Positions 54,804-61,022 of a DNA stretch of 61,022 nucleotides are shown in pieces (the stretch's first letter is position 1; each line of letters begins with the position of its first letter). The translations under genes were made by a program, and so were the position numbers. Origin of the DNA: Deltaproteobacteria bacterium (GTDB taxonomy: Bacteria; Desulfobacterota; Desulfomonilia; UBA1062); contig WFSG01000033.1 in NCBI GenBank assembly GCA_015486075.1, forward strand, positions 1 to 61,022. The letters run 5' to 3'. The notes under the pieces are model-generated. The model saw nothing but the letters and a program-made list of their open reading frames with translations, was not told the origin of the DNA and did not search any database.

Positions 54804-55831
54804 CAAAAGACCAGGCAAGGAAAATCATTAAAGAACAGAAGCTCTCAATGGGTGAAAGACTCGTAATCCTAGGCCATCACTACCAGTCGGACGAGATAAT
54901 AGAGTTTGCCGACTACGTTGGTGATTCCCTTGAGCTTTCCAGAAAGGTATCCCAGCTTGACAAGGCGGAAAAAATAATCTTCTGTGGCGTGTACTTCATG
55001 GCAGAGACAGCAAGCGTTCTTGCACCTGACAAGGAGGTTTATATCCCGGACCCTAAGGCAGGCTGCCCCCTGGCTGACATGGCAGGCATCAGAGATGTGG
55101 AGCATGCATGGGATGTTATAGGGCGAATATCAAGTTCAGTTGTTCCCATAACCTACGTTAATTCCTCTGTGGAGGTAAAGGCCTTTTGTGGAATGAATGG
55201 AGGTGTTGTTTGTACATCCGGGAATGCAGCCAGGGTATTCATGTGGGCAATGGAGAGGGCTAGCAAGGTTTTATTCATGCCAGACAGAAACCTGGGTAGG
55301 AATACAGCCATATCATTGGGGCTCAAGGATAACGAGATAATAGAATGGGATCCGAGTGCCAAGGACGGGGGTGTGGATGAGGCTGGCATTAAAAGGGCAA
55401 GGGCCATACTGTGGAGGGGGTGGTGCCCTGTTCACTGGCCTAAACTAAGGCCAGAGGACGTAAATTCCATAAGGCAAAGGGAACCCGGTATAAAGGTCAT
55501 AGTTCATCCAGAGGCAGATCCTTTAACTGTGAGCAAAAGTGATGCAGCCGGTTCCACTGCCCAGATCCTAGATTATGTGAAATCCTTGGGAAAGGGATCA
55601 AGTGTTGCAGTTGGTACCGAGTTCAATATGGTTAATAGGCTGTCCATGGATTTCAGACCAAATGTACGCGTTTTACCATTAAACAAGGTATTATGCGAGG
55701 ATATGGCAAGGATTACTCCGGATAAACTTGCACAGTGCCTTGTAGACCCTGATGACTCCCAGAGGGTAAGGGTAGATGCCACGATTGCTGATAATGCTGT
55801 AAAGGCCCTTGATAGGATGCTTAAGATATAA
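54800..55831 (+). CDS. nadA: Quinolinate synthase
   Basis: This encodes 343 residues from a GTG at 54800 overlapping the nadC stop; a longer frame from 54716 lies inside nadC. NadA condenses iminoaspartate with dihydroxyacetone phosphate using a [4Fe-4S] cluster. Likely cluster ligands are Cys 89 (K-A-G-C-P-L-A-D-M), Cys 209 (R-G-W-C-P-V-H-W) and Cys 299 (K-V-L-C-E-D-M-A-R-I-T). I-L-G-H-H-Y-Q-S-D-E-I near the start and A-G-S-T-A-Q are conserved. nadB follows three bases later. Confidence 0.96.
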   Translation: MTKDQARKIIKEQKLSMGERLVILGHHYQSDEIIEFADYVGDSLELSRKVSQLDKAEKIIFCGVYFMAETASVLAPDKEVYIPDPKAGCPLADMAGIRDVEHAWDVIGRISSSVVPITYVNSSVEVKAFCGMNGGVVCTSGNAARVFMWAMERASKVLFMPDRNLGRNTAISLGLKDNEIIEWDPSAKDGGVDEAGIKRARAILWRGWCPVHWPKLRPEDVNSIRQREPGIKVIVHPEADPLTVSKSDAAGSTAQILDYVKSLGKGSSVAVGTEFNMVNRLSMDFRPNVRVLPLNKVLCEDMARITPDKLAQCLVDPDDSQRVRVDATIADNAVKALDRMLKI

Positions 55832-55833
55832 TC

Positions 55834-57471
55834 ATGTCAAGGATAGAGACAGAGTGTCTTGTTATAGGTTCGGGTATAGCCGGTGCAACGTGCGCTTATG
55901 TTCTTGCGAGCCACGGTCTCAATGTTGTTCTCATCACCAAGAGACCGGATCCTGTTATAACAAATACAAACAGGGCTCAAGGTGGCATAGTATACAGGGG
56001 CGAGGGGGACTCGCCCCTGTTATTGAAAGAAGACATAATAAGGGCGGGTAGGGGTATAAACTCGCTAAAAGCAGTCGATTTCCTGTCTGAAAACGGTCCT
56101 AAGGTGGTCGAAGAGATACTTCTTGATAAGTTGAATATAAATTTTACCCACTTGAAGGGCTCTGAAGATGACTGGTTTGACCTGACAAAGGAAGCAGCAC
56201 ACTCAGTCAACCGCATACTGTATTCTGCTGATCATACTGGTCAAGAGATAGAGAAGGCCCTTATATCCGCTCTTGGCAACATGGAGAGGGTGCGTATAAT
56301 CAAGGACGCATGTGCCGTTGATCTCATTACACTTCACCATCACTCCGGGGACATCCAGGCAAGGTACATACTAGACAACAGGTGCCTCGGTGCATACGTA
56401 TTTATGAAAGAAAGCAAGGAGGTTAGTACCATACTGGCCCAGTACACGGTGCTTGCAACAGGTGGCCTTGGCGATATATACCTGCATTCCACAAACGAGG
56501 AAGGCACGGTTGGTGACGGTATGGTCATGGCAAACCGTGCAGGAGCAAGGGTTATTAACATGGAATACATGCAGTTTCATCCAACCACCCTTTATGTGCC
56601 TGGTACAAGTAGATTTCTCATCTCAGAGGCAGTAAGGGGAGAAGGGGCAAGATTGATGAACCTAAAGGGTGAGTACTTTATGGAACGTTATAACCCTGAA
56701 CTAAGAGACCTGGCCCCGAGGGATGAGGTTACTATGGCCATATGGGAGGAAATGATAAAAAACAAGGAGGACCACGTGTTACTTGACGTGGCAAACAATG
56801 TGGATTCTGACATAAAAGAGAGATTTCCAAGCATATTTGAAGCCTGCAGAAAGGTAGGTATAGATATCACCAAGGAACCCATACCAGTGGTCCCTGCAGC
56901 ACATTATCTGTGTGGTGGGGTTCACGTTGATACAAGGGGCAGGACAACATTATCTGGATTGTACGCAGTTGGCGAGGTATCTTGCACAGGGCTCCATGGT
57001 GCAAACAGGCTTGCTTCCACATCCTTGCTCGAAGGACTTACATGGGGATACTACGCGGCCAAGGACATAACACAGAGAATATCCCAGGGCGAGACTGTTT
57101 CTCCAAAGATCTCCAGTACGATGCGAGATTGGATACCAACAGGGAACGTGGAGAATGAAGACCCTGCACTTATTGCACAAGACTGGATGTCAATAAAGAG
57201 TACCATGTGGAACTACGTAGGCATAGTCCGCACTATTCCAAGACTACGTCGGGCAGTGGAGGACCTAAGGCACCTGTATAGGAGGATAGAGGAATTTTAC
57301 AGGCAGACCCCTGTATCAAAGGATATAATAGACCTCTTTCATGGCACACAGGCAGGTATTATGATGGCAGAGGCAGCAATAAGAAATCCTAGGTCTATCG
57401 GGTGTCACCTCATAAGGCATTCAAAGGGCCTTGACAAGTCATTCCCTGCCCTGGATACGAATTATATATAA
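55834..57471 (+). CDS. nadB: L-aspartate oxidase
   Basis: This encodes 545 residues. It oxidises aspartate to iminoaspartate with FAD, feeding NadA. The FAD motif V-I-G-S-G-I-A-G-A lies at 10-18, followed by N-R-A-Q-G-G-I-V, FHPTTLYVPGTSRFLISEAV followed by R-G-E-G-A, and GLYAVGEVSCTGLHGANRLA followed by S-T-S-L-L-E-G. These fit NadB rather than fumarate reductase. A three-gene nadC-nadA-nadB unit gives the whole aspartate-to-NaMN route. A heptamer-repeat gap follows. Confidence 0.96.
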   Translation: MSRIETECLVIGSGIAGATCAYVLASHGLNVVLITKRPDPVITNTNRAQGGIVYRGEGDSPLLLKEDIIRAGRGINSLKAVDFLSENGPKVVEEILLDKLNINFTHLKGSEDDWFDLTKEAAHSVNRILYSADHTGQEIEKALISALGNMERVRIIKDACAVDLITLHHHSGDIQARYILDNRCLGAYVFMKESKEVSTILAQYTVLATGGLGDIYLHSTNEEGTVGDGMVMANRAGARVINMEYMQFHPTTLYVPGTSRFLISEAVRGEGARLMNLKGEYFMERYNPELRDLAPRDEVTMAIWEEMIKNKEDHVLLDVANNVDSDIKERFPSIFEACRKVGIDITKEPIPVVPAAHYLCGGVHVDTRGRTTLSGLYAVGEVSCTGLHGANRLASTSLLEGLTWGYYAAKDITQRISQGETVSPKISSTMRDWIPTGNVENEDPALIAQDWMSIKSTMWNYVGIVRTIPRLRRAVEDLRHLYRRIEEFYRQTPVSKDIIDLFHGTQAGIMMAEAAIRNPRSIGCHLIRHSKGLDKSFPALDTNYI

Positions 57472-57473
57472 TT

Positions 57474-57620
57474 AAAGGTATAAGGTACAAGGTATATGGT
57501 TTAAGGCATAAGGCGGAAGGCAAAAGGCCCAAGGTTAAAAAATAAAGGTGCTAGGTTCCAGGTTCCAGATGTCAGGTGCCGGGTACCAGGCAAATAGCCT
57601 GATGGCTGGCAGCTGATTGG
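57474..57620. repeat. Degenerate 7-bp tandem repeat region (21 units)
   Basis: The 147 bases fall into 21 consecutive 7-base units in one unbroken register. About two-thirds keep AGG at unit positions 3-5 (for example taaggta, caaggta). The last four units drift toward a gctgat-type unit. The region lies between nadB and a glycosyltransferase and contains no gene. It resembles the short tandem heptamers known from cyanobacteria and others, but is more diverged. Confidence 0.8.
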
Positions 57621-57677
57621 CCTTGCATTTGGCTAGGTACGTGGGACCAGTATAATAACATACAAGTGACATGAATC

Positions 57678-58457
57678 ATGGCTGACATATCTGCATGCAT
57701 AATAACCTTTAATAACGAGAGGACCGTGGAAAAGGCGTTAAAAAGTGTTGTCCCATGGGTTAAGGAGATAATCGTGGTTGATTCCTTTAGCACGGACACA
57801 ACTCCTGATATAGTAAAGAGGTACACGGATAGGTTTGAACAAAGGGAGTGGCCTGGCTTCAGGGACCAGTACAACTACTGCATATCAAGGGCGAGTAACG
57901 ACTGGGTAATATTTGTGGATGCAGATGAAGAGGTATCCAGGGAACTCAGCCAGGAAATAGAGGCCAGGTTGATACAAGACAGGGGCATGTACGACGGCTA
58001 CATAGCCCACAGGAGGACATTCTACCTGGGAAGGTGGATAATGCACGGAGGCTGGGTACCTGACTATGAGATAAGGGTGTTCAGGAAATCCAAGGGAAGA
58101 TTCGAAGGTGGGCTGCATGCAAAGGTAAAGGTGGAAGGTAAGGTGGGTGAATTAAGTAATTTCTATTACCACTATAATTACAGGGACATAGCAGACCAAG
58201 TAAGTACCATTAATACCTACTCGGAACAGGCTGCAATGGACATGAGAAAGAGGGGAAGGAGATTTTCCTGGCTGGACCTTATGTTCAGGCCAGTCTTCAG
58301 GTTCCTAAAAGAGTACATCATAAAGCGTGGGTTCATGGATGGCTTGCCTGGCCTTGTGATTGCCGTGTCCACCATGTACTATGTATTCGTAAAGTATGCC
58401 AAGCTCTGGGAGCTGGAAAAAGGGCTTAAAGAAGGGGAGGAAAGTGGACTACGCTGA
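57678..58457 (+). CDS. Family 2 glycosyltransferase, WaaE/KdtX-like
   Basis: This encodes 259 residues. The GT-A fold is clear: I-S-A-C-I-I-T-F-N-N-E, K-E-I-I-V-V-D-S-F-S-T-D-T-T and the metal motif F-V-D-A-D-E-E. R-E-W-P-G-F-R-D-Q-Y-N and Y-E-I-R-V-F-R-K-S-K-G-R-F are typical of the WaaE/KdtX group, which adds sugar to the LPS inner core. A C-terminal amphipathic or membrane segment follows. It may belong to an LPS or surface-glycan cluster continuing past the window. Confidence 0.88.
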   Translation: MADISACIITFNNERTVEKALKSVVPWVKEIIVVDSFSTDTTPDIVKRYTDRFEQREWPGFRDQYNYCISRASNDWVIFVDADEEVSRELSQEIEARLIQDRGMYDGYIAHRRTFYLGRWIMHGGWVPDYEIRVFRKSKGRFEGGLHAKVKVEGKVGELSNFYYHYNYRDIADQVSTINTYSEQAAMDMRKRGRRFSWLDLMFRPVFRFLKEYIIKRGFMDGLPGLVIAVSTMYYVFVKYAKLWELEKGLKEGEESGLR

Positions 58458-59475
58458 ATTCTTCAAAGGTAAAGATGTGCTTGTTACTGGGGGACTGGGT
58501 TTTATAGGCTCAAACCTATGCATAAAGCTCGTTGAACTGGGAGCAGATGTTACCATAGTGGACAACATGCTGCCAAGGCAGGGTGGCAATCTGTTCAACA
58601 TTGAACCTGTGAAAGATAAGGTAAAGATAAATTTCAGCGACGTTAGAAACCGTCTTTCCATGGACTACCTGGTAAAGGGCCGCGATGTAGTATTTCACCT
58701 TGCAGGACAGGTAAATCACGTTGATTCCATGAGGAACCCGGTGCAGGATCTGGAGATAAATTGTCATGGTACGCTGGTGCTGTTAGAGGCACTCAGGCAC
58801 AATAACAGGGGTGCCATTGTAGTGTATTCTGGCACAAGGGGCGAGTATGGCTCGAGTGTGAGGTTACCCGTGAACGAGGATCATCCAACCAATCCCAAGG
58901 GTATATACGCAGTGACGAACCTTGCGGCAGAAAAGATGGTACTGGTATACAACCGAGTTTATGACATCCCTGCAGTATGCCTTAGAATCACGAATACATA
59001 CGGTCCAAGGCACCAGATGATGCATGACGAGTACGGGGTTTTCAACTGGTTCGTAAAAAAGGCCATTGATGATGATGCAATACCCGTATTTGGAGACGGG
59101 ATGATAAAGAGGGATTTTCTGTATGTCGAGGACTTGGTTGAGTGTCTTCTCATGGCAGCGACCTCTAAAGGTGCTGTGGGCGAGGTGTTCAATGTGGGTA
59201 CTGGCATACCTGTGACATTCAGGGAGCTTGCAGAGAAGATCGTGATGGCCGCCAGTTCAGGGAGATACGTTTTTACTGATTTTACTAGGGAAAGGGCTGA
59301 AGTGGAGCCAGGTGACTATTACGCGGACATAACAAAGATAAAAAAGATAGTGGGATGGTCGCCTCGTACACACATAGAAACGGGTATAAAGAAGACTATT
59401 GAATTTTACAGGCAATACAAAGAGCATTACTGGAGAGAGGATCCAGGGGTTGGTCATGAGGATCCCGTTCTTTGA
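58444..59475 (+). CDS. NAD-dependent epimerase/dehydratase (extended SDR) with altered active site
   Basis: This encodes 343 residues from a GTG at 58444 behind GGGGAGG; a longer frame from 58396 lies inside the glycosyltransferase. The NAD motif G-x2-G-x2-G lies at 16-22 (T-G-G-L-G-F-I-G-S-N). The catalytic YxxxK reads Y155-A-V-T-N159, so Asn replaces Lys. Other typical parts are H-L-A-G-Q, GTRGEYGS, RITNTYGPRHQM and K-R-D-F-L-Y-V-E-D-L-V. It likely acts on a nucleotide sugar for surface glycan. Its end overlaps the next gene by 20 nt. Confidence 0.85.
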   Translation: MDYAEFFKGKDVLVTGGLGFIGSNLCIKLVELGADVTIVDNMLPRQGGNLFNIEPVKDKVKINFSDVRNRLSMDYLVKGRDVVFHLAGQVNHVDSMRNPVQDLEINCHGTLVLLEALRHNNRGAIVVYSGTRGEYGSSVRLPVNEDHPTNPKGIYAVTNLAAEKMVLVYNRVYDIPAVCLRITNTYGPRHQMMHDEYGVFNWFVKKAIDDDAIPVFGDGMIKRDFLYVEDLVECLLMAATSKGAVGEVFNVGTGIPVTFRELAEKIVMAASSGRYVFTDFTRERAEVEPGDYYADITKIKKIVGWSPRTHIETGIKKTIEFYRQYKEHYWREDPGVGHEDPVL

Positions 59476-60553
59476 TTTCTCAAGAGAGATCTCCTTTATA
59501 GGCCCTGAAGTAGAAGAGGCAATTCATAACGTACTGGTATCGGGACGTTACATACTGGGAGAGGAACTTGAATCATTTGAGAATGCCTTTGCATCCTTCA
59601 GTGGCTGTAGGTATGCCGTTGGTGTTGCATCAGGTACTGATGCTCTATTTCTAGCACTAAAGGCACTAGGCGTAGGTGAAGGTGATGAGGTCATTACAGT
59701 TGCCAATACGTTTGCAGCAACAGCACTAGCTATCCTGTATACCGGTGCTAGGCCTGTCTTTATAGATATTGGAAAGGATTCCTTCCTCATGGATCCTCAA
59801 TGTATTGAAGACGCTGTGACAGAGAAGACAAAGGCTATAATACCTGTTCACCTCTACGGCCAGTGTGCCGACATGGAAAGCATAAATAATATAGCTTCGA
59901 GGCACGGGCTCTTCGTTCTAGAGGATGCATGCCAGGCACACGGTGCGCTCTACAGGGGAAGACCTGCAGGTAGCCTTGGTGATATCGCTGCTTTCAGCTT
60001 CTATCCAACAAAGAATCTCTCCTGCTACGGGGATGGAGGTATGGTGGTAACCAATAGCAGGGACCTGTACGAAAAACTAAGTCTTCTCAGGAACTATGGC
60101 CAGAATGATAGGTATCATTATGCATTGGCAGGCTATAATTCAAGGCTTGACGAGGTACACGCTGCCGTACTAAGGGTGAAATTGGGTTACCTGGAAGGCT
60201 GGATAGACAAAAGGACCTGTATTGCTCGAGAATACGACAATGTTCTCGGGAAGGCAAACAAAGTGCGCTCCAACCTTTTTAGGGAATCCAGACACGCATA
60301 CCACCTATACGTGGCAGCTGTTGACAGAAGGGACGAGCTGATTTCATACCTTGAAGACAGGGGCATAGAGACCATGATTCACTACCCTGTTCCCCTACAC
60401 AAACTGGATGCCTTTAAGGATTCTTGTATCTGGAGGGACCTGGACAACACGGAAAAGCGTACCCGCGAGATATTGAGCCTGCCCCTTAACCAGTGGCTGA
60501 AACAAGAAGAGGTAGAGTACATTACTGATAGCATCAGGGGATTCTACGCTTGA
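59456..60553 (+). CDS. DegT/DnrJ/EryC1/StrS sugar aminotransferase
   Basis: This encodes 365 residues from the ATG at 59456 (M-R-I-P-F-F-D-F). The PLP lysine is Lys 186 (S-F-Y-P-T-K-N-L), with V-A-S-G-T-D-A-L-F-L-A-L near 57-68 and E-D-A-C-Q-A-H-G near 156-163. It adds an amino group to a keto nucleotide sugar. GPEVEEAIHNVLVSGRYILG near the start is typical. It overlaps the SDR gene by 20 nt and the next GT gene by four, so the three probably act together. Confidence 0.93.
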   Translation: MRIPFFDFSREISFIGPEVEEAIHNVLVSGRYILGEELESFENAFASFSGCRYAVGVASGTDALFLALKALGVGEGDEVITVANTFAATALAILYTGARPVFIDIGKDSFLMDPQCIEDAVTEKTKAIIPVHLYGQCADMESINNIASRHGLFVLEDACQAHGALYRGRPAGSLGDIAAFSFYPTKNLSCYGDGGMVVTNSRDLYEKLSLLRNYGQNDRYHYALAGYNSRLDEVHAAVLRVKLGYLEGWIDKRTCIAREYDNVLGKANKVRSNLFRESRHAYHLYVAAVDRRDELISYLEDRGIETMIHYPVPLHKLDAFKDSCIWRDLDNTEKRTREILSLPLNQWLKQEEVEYITDSIRGFYA

Positions 60554-61022
60554 ATGTATGCATAGGTATAGAGAAGTTCGATCCAAGGGTGGGAGGAGCC
60601 GAGAGATACCTGTGGGACCTTGCGCACTTTCTTGCAAAAAAAGGTGACAGGGTTGAGGTGATATGCATGAAGGCAGCCCTTCCCTTGGACACGTCAGTCA
60701 GGATACATAAAATAGCATGCATGCGCTTTCCAAGGTGGGCAAGGCATCTGACGTTTGCCATCAGGCACTATCTCGAGGCAAGGGATCTTAAAGATTACGT
60801 ACATTTCTGTGCGGGTAACACGCTTTACGCCCACGTGTACCAGCCGCACGGTGGCGTACACCGGGCATGGTTTGAGAAGGACATGATGAGGTATCCAGCA
60901 TATGCAAGGGGATTCATGGCTTTCATACGTAGGCTTACACCCAAGGACATGGTACAGAGGATATCTGAATGGTGGACGTTCAGAGTGGCAAAGCCAGAGG
61001 TGATTGCAATATCTGAGATGGT
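60550..61022 (+). CDS. Family 4 glycosyltransferase, WaaG-like (partial, runs off the window)
   Basis: The TTG at 60550 overlaps the DegT stop (TTGA). The visible 157 codons start M-N-V-C-I-G-I-E-K-F-D-P-R and carry GGAERYLWDLAHFLAKKGDR, the N-terminal GT-B pattern of the GT4 family. Y-Q-P-H-G-G-V-H and P-E-V-I-A-I-S-E-M near the end fit the LPS-core WaaG/RfaG type. The donor and acceptor are unknown. The C-terminal half lies outside. Confidence 0.85.
   Translation, partial: MNVCIGIEKFDPRVGGAERYLWDLAHFLAKKGDRVEVICMKAALPLDTSVRIHKIACMRFPRWARHLTFAIRHYLEARDLKDYVHFCAGNTLYAHVYQPHGGVHRAWFEKDMMRYPAYARGFMAFIRRLTPKDMVQRISEWWTFRVAKPEVIAISEM

Noticed and set aside
57474-57620. Possible CRISPR array
   Set aside because: The period is 7 bases without spacers; CRISPR repeats are about 23-40 bases with unique spacers between them.
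57540-57677. Small protein gene between nadB and the GT2 gene (a 100-residue minus frame overlaps it)
   Set aside because: The frame depends on the heptamer repeat and runs into the GT2 gene; no ribosome site or family.

Overview
The window comes from a Gram-negative, flagellated bacterium. It encodes LptD, an RlpA lipoprotein with a SPOR domain, PlsB, a WaaE/KdtX-like glycosyltransferase and a large flagellar block. The mix of PATAN (DUF4388) and Roadblock signalling proteins, a membrane pyrophosphatase, the zinc-binding forms of S14, S4, L36 and adenylate kinase, and a sigma-54-like promoter before motA suggests Desulfobacterota (former Deltaproteobacteria) or a neighbouring phylum such as Nitrospirota. 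That placement is an inference; no rRNA gene is present to settle it. Arginine is written mainly as AGG/AGA and isoleucine very often as ATA, even in ribosomal genes. No tRNA, rRNA, insertion sequence, prophage or CRISPR array was seen, so this is mostly core chromosome.

Layout. 1-14216 (+): the 3' end of tuf, then an unbroken S10-spc-alpha ribosomal run from rpsJ to rplQ that includes secY, adk, infA, rpmJ and rpoA; map is missing between adk and infA. 14219-20496 (+): an orphan ECF-type ABC ATPase, then an MBL-fold hydrolase, a compact accD, folC, lptD and an HD-domain protein. 20416-23369 (-): a four-gene signalling cassette made of a Roadblock-like protein, a PATAN protein, a membrane HAMP-like protein and a REC-PATAN-Roadblock response regulator; its last gene overlaps the HD gene tail to tail. 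23586-34155 (+): flagellar genes fliK-flgD-flgE, then (behind a palindrome and a sigma-54-like promoter) motA, two motB paralogues and fliLMNOPQR. One motB paralogue lacks the ion-binding aspartate, and flhB/flhA do not follow fliR.

34271-43098: an LDH2-family dehydrogenase, a YhcC-type radical SAM protein, a Dus enzyme, a divergently placed LysR regulator, a CcdA/TlpA-like thiol-redox pair and apbE on the right-hand strand, then eno and rlpA on the other. 43088-50267: plsB and uvrC (-), pth and hppA (+). 50345-52817 (-): a DUF374 acyltransferase and a radical SAM/SPASM-like protein separated by a perfect 18-bp hairpin. 52946-57471 (+): a small protein, a Cys-rich protein and nadC-nadA-nadB, the de novo NAD pathway. 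57678-61022 (+): glycan genes (GT2, an SDR epimerase-like protein, a DegT aminotransferase and the start of a GT4), preceded by a striking 7-bp-periodic degenerate repeat.

Most genes are packed tightly, often with ATGA, GTGA, TTGA or TGATG overlaps, so translational coupling is likely. The most unusual points are the MotA/MotB/MotB' set, the PATAN-Roadblock cassette, the heptameric intergenic repeats, a LysR gene that seems to use a non-canonical start codon, and an SDR protein with Asn where the catalytic Lys is expected.
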